NCBI RefSeq assembly: GCF_002954245.1
Contig: NZ_PPTG01000048.1
Span: forward strand, 124,001 to 188,000
Direction of reading: 5' to 3'
Source of the DNA: Cryobacterium aureum
GTDB lineage: Bacteria; Actinomycetota; Actinomycetes; Actinomycetales; Microbacteriaceae
DNA: 64,000 bases
Of this stretch, positions 25,117-32,937 are shown in pieces (position 1 is the first letter of the stretch; each line of letters opens with the position of its first letter). A model generated the notes under the pieces. That model searched no databases and had not been told where the DNA came from. It worked only from the letters and a program-made list of their open reading frames with translations. Made by a program: the position numbers and the translations under genes.

Positions 25117-25557
25117 ATGGAGATTGTTGAACTTGGTGAGACTGCCGTCATCGGAATCGAAGTTGTCGCTGACTTCGGCCAGCTACGCTCCGAGATGCCT
25201 GCGGCCTGGCGCGAGCTGTTTTTCCGTCAAGACGAGCTGCCCGCCTCAGGCACAGGCGTCTTCGTCGAGGCCAGCAACCATTTAGGCGACGGCCGTTACC
25301 GCGAAACTATTGGAGCAGTAGCTGTCGTCGCCGAAGTTCCAGTGCCTGATGGTATGGCGGTAGCTCTCCTTCCCGGTGGAAGATTCGTCCACCACCGGCA
25401 TGACGGTTCGGAGGCAACCATCGCAGGCGGTTTCCAGACCATTTATGACTGGGCTGCAGAGCAGGGATTAACTCTCGGGAACCGCAAACTCGATGTTGGA
25501 TACACGTCCGACGGTGTTCAACAACCGCACGAACTGTACGTCGACATTCTCATCTGA
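25117..25557 (+). CDS. GyrI-like small-molecule-binding domain protein
   Basis: 146 residues forming two SHS2-like halves: VIGIEVVADFGQLRSEMPAAWRELF, then YRETIGAVAVVAEVPVPDGMAVALLPGGRFVHHRHDG and TIYDWAAEQGL. The C-terminal HELYVDILI is typical of the GyrI/AraC_E_bind fold. There is no DNA-binding domain. Such stand-alone proteins bind or hydrolyse toxic small molecules, or inhibit gyrase. The ATG follows GGGAG. Confidence 0.88.
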   Translation: MEIVELGETAVIGIEVVADFGQLRSEMPAAWRELFFRQDELPASGTGVFVEASNHLGDGRYRETIGAVAVVAEVPVPDGMAVALLPGGRFVHHRHDGSEATIAGGFQTIYDWAAEQGLTLGNRKLDVGYTSDGVQQPHELYVDILI

Positions 25558-25785
25558 CGGCCTCCCCCCTTCACGACAGAATCAGGCTCTACCCGGTCAA
25601 ACCGCCGTGCAATGCCAGTGATCCGCGAAGCTGTCGCAGTCGTCGGGATGCGGCAGCCTCGTCTACTTGTTGAGAGAAGGAATCGGTGACAGGTCATCTT
25701 TCCCGTTTGGCACAAAATCAGCGAGCTCGGCAGTTCAAGTAGTCCGCCCGAGATCTCTCCCGTTGATCGTTCCCATCTGAAATTT

Positions 25786-26043
25786 TTGACAGGTGTCTGG
25801 TGGATGCTCAATGACCTCGCCGCCGCCATGTATGGCGGGGCAGCCTCTCTCATCGGGTTTGAAGCCCTCGCGCCGATTCTCGGTTTCACCACCGCTTGGC
25901 CGATTGCCATCCCTATCGTTGTCGGGTTACTTTCGCTGCTCTTCTTCGCCCGCCGATTCCTCGTCCGATACTGGCGGCTGATCCTGCCGCCCAGTCTGCA
26001 AGCAAAAAATCGCGGACAAGATTTTGACGCGAAGCGTCGTTAA
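25786..26043 (+). CDS. Small membrane protein, possibly a remnant
   Basis: 85-residue frame from a TTG start; the ATG five codons later (25804) is an alternative. Two hydrophobic segments (AAAMYGGAASLIGFEALAPILGF and WPIAIPIVVGLLSLLFFA) are followed by a basic tail. No family recognised and no strong ribosome-binding site. The preceding 25558-25785 holds no gene. Confidence 0.42.
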   Translation: MTGVWWMLNDLAAAMYGGAASLIGFEALAPILGFTTAWPIAIPIVVGLLSLLFFARRFLVRYWRLILPPSLQAKNRGQDFDAKRR

Positions 26044-26087
26044 TCTGAAGATGTGCGTTTTTCCGTGAGTCGGCGCCAGTATGCCGT

Positions 26088-26111
26088 CCAGTAGGGGGTT
26101 CGCCTCACGGG
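26088..26111 (+). repeat. 24-bp cassette-boundary palindrome, copy 12
   Basis: CCAGTA, GGGGGTTCGCCT, CACGGG, then CTGCTTG, a downstream context shared with copy 9 (CGACTTGC). Confidence 0.74.
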
Positions 26112-26227
26112 CTGCTTGTTGCCCTCCCTCGCGGCCGCATAAGCGACTCGCAAGTGCCCGAAGCAAGCACCGTGTCGTATGCTCGCGGTAAGACAGCCGC
26201 TTATCCGTGAATCGAGGAGTGATTGAT

Positions 26228-26401
26228 ATGGAGTTTGGTTCTCTGTTTTGGTGGAACTTTTGGGTGGTCGTTCAGGTTCTCGTCCTTGTCGCGATAGTCG
26301 TGGTTCTGGCGTTATTCATTCGCTGGGGAAGGCGCAAAAGCGCGATTCTTGATTCGAGTAGAAACGCGGACAATGAAGGACATGCTGCCGCCGGAAGGTA
26401 G
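26228..26401 (+). CDS. Single-pass small membrane protein (57 aa)
   Basis: Starts at ATG 26228, preceded by GAGGAG about nine bases upstream. One transmembrane helix (FWVVVQVLVLVAIVVVLALFI) with a tryptophan-rich front (FWWNFW) and a basic, polar tail RWGRRKSA. It could be a toxin-like, stress or regulatory peptide; nothing further can be read. It is the only gene between boundary copies 12 and 13. Confidence 0.6.
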   Translation: MEFGSLFWWNFWVVVQVLVLVAIVVVLALFIRWGRRKSAILDSSRNADNEGHAAAGR

Positions 26402-26683
26402 CCCACGTGCACGGTGGCGATGAAAGACTAGGCAGTCTGGCTCTGCCCTCAGCGGGCTGGACCGCGGACGGCGCATTTTCGCTCTTCCCCGTTGGGGTCC
26501 AATGCTCCCCCTATCACGAGCGGGCATGAAGTCCTTATTAAACATACCCAAATCAGCGTGTGGAACAGGGGAATCACGTGCACGCGATCCTCGCAGCCCT
26601 AGGCGTTGCGCTCTTTCTGACCGCCCGGCTGGCCACTCGACGGTCCTGGCACGAATCCTTCTCAAGAATCAGACCCGGACCGT

Positions 26684-26707
26684 CCCGTTGAGGGTTCCCC
26701 TGTGACG
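26684..26707 (+). repeat. 24-bp cassette-boundary palindrome, copy 13
   Basis: CCCGTT, GAGGGTTCCCCT, GTGACG, followed by CGTCG. The right half is weak. It is the last copy of the array. The rest of 26402-26960 holds no gene I can support. Confidence 0.6.
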
Positions 26708-26960
26708 CGTCGTCAGCTCCGCCGGTGGTCGGGTCGAGTGGCCCCCGATCTGTGGCGCTTGACGTCCGGTCACGGGCGTCAGCTGACGATGAAAGCAACA
26801 TCGGCGGTGGAGGTTAGCTGAGCCGTATGAGTCGGTTGCGCTTGCTTGAGTTCAAAGCGGAGGGTGTAGGGCGGTGGCAGCGACAGTGCGGCCGGATCGA
26901 TAGCGGCAGCAATAGTTACGATGGCTTCTTTCAGCTCTGTGGTTACCACTATTTCGGGAG

Positions 26961-27290
26961 TGCGACCTGCATTAGGCGGTCAGGTCGGGAAACACGAATT
27001 CAAGGAGCAGCGGCGCGAGTGGAATGTCCAGTCCAGTTCGGTCGTGGCGTTGGGATCTACCCATCGCAGCTCAACAATTTCCACCGGCGCTACCGGCGCT
27101 ACCGGCGCTATGACGCCATCGCTGCGATAGACGGTCGCGTCGACGATCGTGTCCAGCTCGTTTGCTGCGGCGGCACTCCAGCTGCCGAGCAGGTCGAGGT
27201 CTTCCTTCGCGACCGTCACGCCCCGCTCCTCATAAACTCCCGGAGAGCGGCCGCACCAGGAGTTTCCCGGGGCTCGGATTTGCCGACGTC
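26961..27290 (-). pseudogene. Inverted, degraded duplicate of the Nudix hydrolase gene
   Basis: The minus strand carries a copy of about 9447-9757, including LLGSWSAAAANELDTIVDATVY and VEIVELRWVDP. It lacks the first third of the gene and has one-base losses (in the Nudix box region near 27240 and near the 3' end). A 9-base unit GTAGCGCCG-type is expanded to three copies (about 27082-27110; one in the intact gene). It marks the right flank of the cassette-like zone, in opposite orientation to its parent. Confidence 0.82.
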
Positions 27291-27421
27291 GGCTGCACAA
27301 GACGAAAAGCCGGCGCACCTTTCTCGGCATTCGTGAGCGGCCGCAGGTCCTAGGCCTGTGCCGCGATCTTGCCGTCTGGGCGACGACGTCCACAACGTGC
27401 TTCAGCGGGCTAGAGCGTGTA

Positions 27422-27844
27422 CTACCTGCTGCTTTCTTCTCCTTGTAGAGCGGCTAGCGCGGCGAGAAGACGTTCATCGGCTTGATCAGCAACGTTCTGT
27501 ATCCCCGGGGAATTGCTGAGCTGGACCATGGTTTGTGGGTTGATAGCTTGCACCGTGGTGGTATTCGCTGATGGGCTGCGTCGGATAACGACGTTACACG
27601 GAAGCAGTAATCCCATGTCGGGCTCCGCGGTGAGTGCTTGTTCGGCGAGGGCCGGGTTGCACGCGCCCAAGATCAGGTAATCGCCGAGTGACTGTGCGCT
27701 TTCCACGCCGAGTTTCGTTTCGAAGGTCGCGTGGACGTCGATTTCGGTCAGAACGCCGAATCCCTGGTTGGCGAGTTCTTCCCGCACTCTGGCGACAGCT
27801 TCTTCGTAGGGCAGCGAGACGGTGATGGTGTGTGCGTAGTTCAT
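27422..27844 (-). CDS. DUF302 domain protein
   Basis: 140 residues: TITVSLPYEEAVARVREELANQGFGVLTEIDVHATF, LILGACNPALAEQAL and GLLLPCNVVIRR are hallmarks of DUF302 (the cysteines of GACNP and PCNV conserved). The family is small, cytoplasmic and often found near metal or sulfur genes. It ends the run SHOCT, multicopper oxidase, DUF302, all on the minus strand behind one CsoR-like operator, so it is probably copper-induced. Confidence 0.9.
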   Translation of the reverse strand: MNYAHTITVSLPYEEAVARVREELANQGFGVLTEIDVHATFETKLGVESAQSLGDYLILGACNPALAEQALTAEPDMGLLLPCNVVIRRSPSANTTTVQAINPQTMVQLSNSPGIQNVADQADERLLAALAALQGEESSR

Positions 27845-27890
27845 TGGTATCCCTCGGTCAATTTTCGTGAATTGATGGTTGCGGTTGGTG

Positions 27891-29396
27891 TTAGTTTGCG
27901 GTGATGATTCCCATCATTCCGCTGTCTTCGTGGTCGAGGATGTGGCAGTGGTACACGGTGCGTCCGCTGAAGTCGTCAAACGCGATACGCACGCGCACGG
28001 TGCTGCGTGCCGGAATGTTCACGACGTCCTGCCACATTATGGTGTCGACCCGCCGGCCTGACTGTTCAACGATCTGCATCGGCCACACGTGCAGGTGCAT
28101 GGGGTGATCAAGCGGGCTGGTATTTGTTAGCAACCATTCCTCCACGCTGCCGAATTGCGCGGTCGTGTCGATCCGGGTGGCGTCGAACACCTGGCCGTTG
28201 ATCGTGGCTGACATCATGCCGCCGCCCATGTCGTTGCTTGTGTTCCCGGCCATTCCTCCGCCCATATTCCCGCCCATTCCCATCGCGAAAATGAGCTCGC
28301 GTCGGGCGGTTACGGTAGCCGTGCGTAGGTCACGTGGAACGGGCTGGACGGGTGTGGCGGCGACTGGGGCGACGTCGTCACCGGTCACGATAAATGTGGC
28401 AAGCGCGACGTCGTCGGCTGAGGCTGAGGTTCCGCCTCCCATCATCATTCCGCCGGAACTACCTCGGTCGTAGGTGTGGGCACGCAGTACGGAGGTGCCG
28501 GCTGTGGCCGTGACGAGAAGGTCGGCCCGGTTCCCGGGGGCCAACACGACCTCGGAGACTTCGTGCGCGGCTTCGAAACGTCCGGAGTCGATTCCGAGAA
28601 GGGACATCTGCTGCCCGTCGAGGCGCAGCCGCAGGTAACGGGACACGCAGGCATTGACGATGCGCCATCGTTCCCGTTCGCCCGGGCGGGCATTCATCCT
28701 GGGGGTGACTTGCCCATTGACTAGGACGAAGTCTCCCTCGCGTCCGGACATTTTCTCCATCGCTGTGGCCGCTGGAATTGTTCCCGCGGAATCGAGAGTG
28801 ATGTCGGAAATGACGAGCACGCGTTCCCGGCTGGCCGGAATAGGGTCGGGGTCTTCTACGATAATGGCGCCGTAGAGCCCACCGAATACTTGATCGGCCA
28901 CGAAACCGTGGTGGTGCGGGTGATACCAGTACACGCCCGGCGGGTGATTGGCGGGCAATTCGTACTGGTAATCGAAAGAGTCGCCGGCTGCGACGGTGAC
29001 GAACATGTTGTCGCTATTGTTCTCGGGCGAGACGTGGAGTCCGTGCACATGCAGGTTGCTCGGGTCTGCCAGCCCATTGCGAAGGCTCACGCTGAGGGTA
29101 TCTCCCGCTCTAACGCGCAGTGTGGGGCCGGGCACGCCACCGTTGTAACTGAGCGCACGCACATCACGGCCAGCGATGCTGACCTGCTGAGGCGACGACT
29201 CCAGGGACACGGTCAGGATTCCGGCGGAGCTGCGAAGCTCATCGGGCTGAACGAGGGCGACACCAGGCGCAGCTTCCAACGCTGCGTGTCTCCGTGATTC
29301 TTGATTCACGACGAAGCCGGTCCCGCCGATGGCCACCCCGCCAATTCCGACGCCGCCAAGAATGAGAGCGTTTCGGCGGCTGATATCAACCATCAT
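27891..29396 (-). CDS. Multicopper oxidase 1 (CueO-like), Tat-exported
   Basis: 501 residues. The twin-arginine signal SRRNALILGGVGIGG suggests export of the folded enzyme. All four copper-binding regions are present: LHVHGLHVS, YWYHPHHHG, HPMHLHVWPM and YHCHILDHEDSGMMG (His-Cys-His with axial Met). A Met-Gly-rich insert (GGMMMGGG, MGMGGNMGGGM) resembles cuprous-ion binding loops of CueO. It would oxidise Cu(I) to less toxic Cu(II) outside the membrane. The start overlaps the end of the SHOCT gene. Confidence 0.94.
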   Translation of the reverse strand: MMVDISRRNALILGGVGIGGVAIGGTGFVVNQESRRHAALEAAPGVALVQPDELRSSAGILTVSLESSPQQVSIAGRDVRALSYNGGVPGPTLRVRAGDTLSVSLRNGLADPSNLHVHGLHVSPENNSDNMFVTVAAGDSFDYQYELPANHPPGVYWYHPHHHGFVADQVFGGLYGAIIVEDPDPIPASRERVLVISDITLDSAGTIPAATAMEKMSGREGDFVLVNGQVTPRMNARPGERERWRIVNACVSRYLRLRLDGQQMSLLGIDSGRFEAAHEVSEVVLAPGNRADLLVTATAGTSVLRAHTYDRGSSGGMMMGGGTSASADDVALATFIVTGDDVAPVAATPVQPVPRDLRTATVTARRELIFAMGMGGNMGGGMAGNTSNDMGGGMMSATINGQVFDATRIDTTAQFGSVEEWLLTNTSPLDHPMHLHVWPMQIVEQSGRRVDTIMWQDVVNIPARSTVRVRIAFDDFSGRTVYHCHILDHEDSGMMGIITAN

Positions 29397-29647
29397 CGTC
29401 CTTCGCCGAGCACCTGTATCTGTTCGCGGTACTGCTCTGTCGTGAGTTCCCCGCGAGCAAATCGCTCGTCGAGGATCTTCCGCCCGCTGCTGAGATCAGA
29501 CGGCGCTGAGGAGGATGGTGACGAGAGGCCACGCTCCCCATTCTTGGTAGATAGGCGGATGATGACGTACACAAGAATTGCGATGCCGGCCATAGCCAGT
29601 AGTCCGAAGCCCCAGGACCACCCCATAATTCCGTTGTCCCACATCAT
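29393..29647 (-). CDS. SHOCT domain membrane protein
   Basis: 84 residues: one N-terminal transmembrane helix (GWSWGFGLLAMAGIAILVYVIIRL), a Ser/Pro linker and the C-terminal SHOCT helix ILDERFARGELTTEQYREQIQVL. Common as the first gene of actinobacterial copper operons. It starts about 36 bases from the CsoR-like palindrome and overlaps the oxidase gene by four bases. Confidence 0.9.
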   Translation of the reverse strand: MMWDNGIMGWSWGFGLLAMAGIAILVYVIIRLSTKNGERGLSSPSSSAPSDLSSGRKILDERFARGELTTEQYREQIQVLGEGR

Positions 29648-29682
29648 GATGCGATTCCTTCCGTGATTCGTAAACAGCTCAC

Positions 29683-29700
29683 TATACCTCTAGGGGTATA
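29683..29700. promoter_or_regulatory. CsoR-like copper operator
   Basis: TATACCTCTAGGGGTATA is an 18-bp inverted repeat with one mismatch. The TATACC-N6-GGTATA form with a C/G-tract centre is the known pattern of CsoR-family operators. It stands upstream of the SHOCT-oxidase-DUF302 transcript. No csoR gene is in the window. Confidence 0.72.
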
Positions 29701-29766
29701 TAATCTGGCTGGATGTCAGCCGCACACATTCAGATTGACTTGACGATCTGTGATGGGGTCGCCAGG

Positions 29767-31287
29767 CTAACGCACGTAGGAGAACAGTCCGATCATGCCG
29801 CGTTCAGCGTGGTAGGCGTTGTGGCAGTGGGCAATCCACTGTCCGGGGTTGTCGGCGTCGAATTCGAAGGTGACCGTTTCTTTCGGGCGAACAATTACAG
29901 TGTCTTTGCGTGCGCCGTTGTTGCTCAGTTGGAAGCTGTGTCCGTGCAGGTGCATGGGATGCCACATGGTGGTGTCGTTCACCATCTTGACCTGGACGCG
30001 TTCATCCAGAGTGATATCAAAGGCGCCCGCAAACGGCTTCTTCATGTCGAAGCGGCGTCCATTGATGCTCCAGTCGTACTTTCCCATGCTGCCCGTTAGA
30101 CGCATCGTGTGGATGCGATCGGGCTTTTTGGAGGTGAGCAGCACGGAATCATCTGCGGTAAGACGGCCTCCGTCCGTGACTATGCCGTTCAAGGTCGACG
30201 GAAGCACGGCAGCGGCGGGGGCGGTGCCGCTGCCAGTGCTAATGAGGCCGTAAGCGCGGCCATCCTTCCCCTCGGGGATGGCCAAAAGTGGAGTGTATCC
30301 GTCTTGAACGGTGAGGATGGCATCGATGCGTTCGCCCATACCGAGGACAACCGCGTCGACATCCTCGTGGTGCACTGGGAACCCGTCCGTGTGCGTCAGG
30401 GTTATCTTCTGCCCCGGCACACCGACCCGGTAGGCGGTGTCTCCGGCCGCATTGATAATGCGCAAACGGATACGGTTGCCCGGCCGGCTCTGGAATACTT
30501 CAGCATCCTGCGCGGCACGACCATTGAACAGATGGGCGGGTATTCTTACGTCCCCGGCGTCTCCGCCGAGGTAGGAGCTGGTGGCGCCCATCAGCATGTG
30601 CGTCATTGGCATATCCATTCCGGACATATCCATTCCGGACATGTCCATACCCATGGATAGTTCGGCCAGAACGTCCTCGGGTGTGCCGGTGATGCCGTCG
30701 AGCCAGTCGTCGAGCACGATGACCCATTCTTGGTCGTACAGCAAGGGCTCGCGGGGGTCCTCAATGATGAGCGCGCCGGAGAGGCCGCGTTCGCGTTGCA
30801 TGTCGACGTGTGAGTGATACCAATAGGTGCCGGGCTGGTTGAGCCGAAATTGATAGTCAAAGTTCGCACCCGGTTTGATCGCGGGTTGGGTCACAACAGG
30901 TACGCCGTCGGCGTCATTGTGCAGGGCCAGGCCGTGCCAGTGCACACTTGTCGATTCGGTGAGCGTATTGGTGACCGGGACCTTGAGCGTGTCCCCGGTC
31001 TTCGCGCGGATGACGGGACCGTTAAGTGCGCCGTTGTATCCCCAGGTACTCAGCGCAATACCGGCGACGGACGTGTCAAACACCCCGGCGCTAAGCTTCT
31101 GCGTGACCGTCGTCCCGTTCGAGGGGCGAGCGTCTTCATATTGTGAAACCAGTGGATCAGTTGGCAAGATGCGATCAACCCTCCCTGCTGCGGGGGATGT
31201 CGACGGGGCGCAGGATGCCAGTGCTGCTGTGGCTGCGGTGGCCAGGGAGGCGCCGAGGAATGTGCGACGCGTAAGAGGCGAATTCAT
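29767..31287 (-). CDS. Multicopper oxidase 2, Tat/lipoprotein
   Basis: 506 residues. The leader has TRRTFLGAS (Tat) and a lipobox ALASC, so it is probably a Tat-exported lipoprotein. Copper sites: VHWHGLALHND, YWYHSHVDMQ, HPMHLHGHSFQ and HCHNAYHAERGMIG. A Met-rich stretch at about 215-235 with repeated GMDMS units and MPMTHMLMG probably binds Cu(I). It is distinct from the neighbouring oxidase (different insert and leader). Transcribed leftward towards the operator of the next unit. Confidence 0.94.
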   Translation of the reverse strand: MNSPLTRRTFLGASLATAATAALASCAPSTSPAAGRVDRILPTDPLVSQYEDARPSNGTTVTQKLSAGVFDTSVAGIALSTWGYNGALNGPVIRAKTGDTLKVPVTNTLTESTSVHWHGLALHNDADGVPVVTQPAIKPGANFDYQFRLNQPGTYWYHSHVDMQRERGLSGALIIEDPREPLLYDQEWVIVLDDWLDGITGTPEDVLAELSMGMDMSGMDMSGMDMPMTHMLMGATSSYLGGDAGDVRIPAHLFNGRAAQDAEVFQSRPGNRIRLRIINAAGDTAYRVGVPGQKITLTHTDGFPVHHEDVDAVVLGMGERIDAILTVQDGYTPLLAIPEGKDGRAYGLISTGSGTAPAAAVLPSTLNGIVTDGGRLTADDSVLLTSKKPDRIHTMRLTGSMGKYDWSINGRRFDMKKPFAGAFDITLDERVQVKMVNDTTMWHPMHLHGHSFQLSNNGARKDTVIVRPKETVTFEFDADNPGQWIAHCHNAYHAERGMIGLFSYVR

Positions 31288-31581
31288 TAAGTTTCCTTTA
31301 ATCTATGAGTCGGACGTCGGCCCGATGGCCGGTGTCGTTCGGAGTTGCGCGGGTCAGCTAGCCAGTGGAGCAACGCTCGGCCTGCATCGTTGCTTACCTC
31401 GATGCTCGAGGCCGTCGTCGCATGGGACCAGATCGGGTGCGCGCGCAGCCGGATTCTAAAGGGGTTCCACTGTGCCGCTCTAAAACGGAGCGAGGAGCCA
31501 GGGAAAAACGGCGATTTCAGCCGTAGGCCAGGGCGTGGCAAAGTTCCGCTGCCACGTACTGGCGCGGAACCGCATCAGGAT

Positions 31582-32025
31582 CTAAACGCGACTGATGGAA
31601 AGAAGGGTAAGGCTGGGACGGTGAATCGGTAAGGCAATGCTTCGCCATGCCCCCAGAATGACGAATCTGGCATCGAGTAGTCGTCGATATACGTCCGGAA
31701 GCCGAGTCAGGAAGATCAGGGCGACAAGGGTGAGCAGCAGCACGCACGTCATCATGAGCAGCGCGCAATCGAGCATTCCATCGAGGCTGCTAGAGAAGAT
31801 CGAAGCGACAACGGGTGCGGCCACGACAGCCGCCATGCCCATGACGGCTACCTCTTGACCGGCTACTGCTGACGCAGCGGGAGCCGGTGTGTACATGGTA
31901 TGCCCGCTGGCCTCGGAATGGAAAGCGAAAACTGCAAGAAGCAGTGCGGCCAGAGCAAGCAGCGAGACGAAAGGCGACAGCGAGACGGATGCAACTACCC
32001 GCCGTGCGGCGCGATCCACGGTCAT
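31582..32025 (-). CDS. DUF6153 family membrane protein
   Basis: 147 residues from ATG 32025. Helix SPFVSLLALAALLLAVFAFHSEASGHTMYTP is the family hallmark (GHTM after helix 1). Then come an Ala-rich segment and DCALLMMTCVLLLTLVALIFLTRLP with the conserved Cys pair. The family is actinobacterial and often next to copper-export genes. The frame is open to 32190 but the extra 55 residues lack family character. The 294-bp gap before the oxidase gene holds nothing certain. Confidence 0.8.
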   Translation of the reverse strand: MTVDRAARRVVASVSLSPFVSLLALAALLLAVFAFHSEASGHTMYTPAPAASAVAGQEVAVMGMAAVVAAPVVASIFSSSLDGMLDCALLMMTCVLLLTLVALIFLTRLPDVYRRLLDARFVILGAWRSIALPIHRPSLTLLSISRV

Positions 32026-32360
32026 GTCACCTTCTGCTCTGTCTACAGCCCAAGAAAGGACTGCCAATGTCATCTTTCGCAGGATACCGCACAGACAGCG
32101 GCGATTCCTGAAGGCCGATTTGGTGATCGGAGCGGCGGCGCGGCATCCGTGCGGGTGAAGTGAGATTGGCAGAGGCCGGGTCAGGGCCAATCCTTGGAAG
32201 TCGTGGCGAGCAGTGATGCAAGAATTTTATGCTCGAAACTATTTCTGAGAATTAGGTTTCCACCAGTTCGCTCCCGAGCTAACCTCAAGTAAGAAATAGG
32301 CCGTGTTGCTTCCACTATTTGAAACCGTCGTTGTCTATCGCCAGCATGAAGGAATTGAAA

Positions 32361-32843
32361 ATGGCGGCACTGAGAGGCGTCACAAAGACCAACCTGGACA
32401 AGCAAGGATTTGGAGGTCTCGATGATGACGCCAAATCCTGTTACGCATGGCCCCTGCGATTTACACCGGCAGTGGGCACCGTCTTAATCGTTGTCGGATT
32501 GGTTTTGCAGTCGCCTATTTTTCTTGGAGTGGGAGCAATCGTTCCTCTCACCGGGGCTCTGTTCCCCCGCGGCATGATTCTTGATCTGGTTTATAACTTG
32601 GGCATCCGCCATTTGTTTGATGCTCCGGCGCTCCCCCCGACGCCGAGTCCACGACGGTTTTCCTACTTGCTGTCCACCGTGCTAATTGCGGGTTCGGCCT
32701 TGTCCTTCTACTACGGATTGTCAGCTCTGGGCTTTGTGCTGGGAGGAATGGTCGTTCTCGGAGGAATAATCCTCACCACCACCCATTGGTGTCTCGGATC
32801 GTGGTTTTACAGACTAATTTTCGCGCGTCGAGCGGCAAGGTAG
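32361..32843 (+). CDS. DUF4395 family membrane protein
   Basis: 160 residues from ATG 32361, preceded by AAGGA; in-frame ATGs at 32319 and 32346 are possible. Four membrane segments; GTVLIVVGLVLQSPIFLGVGAIVPLTGALFP and the C-terminal TTTHWCLGSWFYRL are typical of DUF4395. Family members often sit near thioredoxin-like or sulfur genes, here near copper genes. The 335-bp gap before it (32026-32360) is a divergent promoter region with no other feature visible. Confidence 0.82.
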   Translation: MAALRGVTKTNLDKQGFGGLDDDAKSCYAWPLRFTPAVGTVLIVVGLVLQSPIFLGVGAIVPLTGALFPRGMILDLVYNLGIRHLFDAPALPPTPSPRRFSYLLSTVLIAGSALSFYYGLSALGFVLGGMVVLGGIILTTTHWCLGSWFYRLIFARRAAR

Positions 32844-32937
32844 GGGCCCCGAGAAGACGCGGCACATTGTGCAGACGAGTACGTAAAAGGACATCGTCAT
32901 CGAACGCCACGTGATTTTGCTAGCGGATGTGACTTTT

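Noticed and set aside
9279..26707. Classical integron
   Set aside because: No IntI-type integrase anywhere in the window and the repeated sites lack RYYYAAC/GTTRRRY cores, except for the single hairpin at 20679.
31452..31475. Possible boundary site between multicopper oxidase 2 and DUF6153
   Set aside because: GGGGTTCC is at the right offset, but both hexamers (TTCTAA, GTGCCG) fail. Probably chance in GC-rich DNA.
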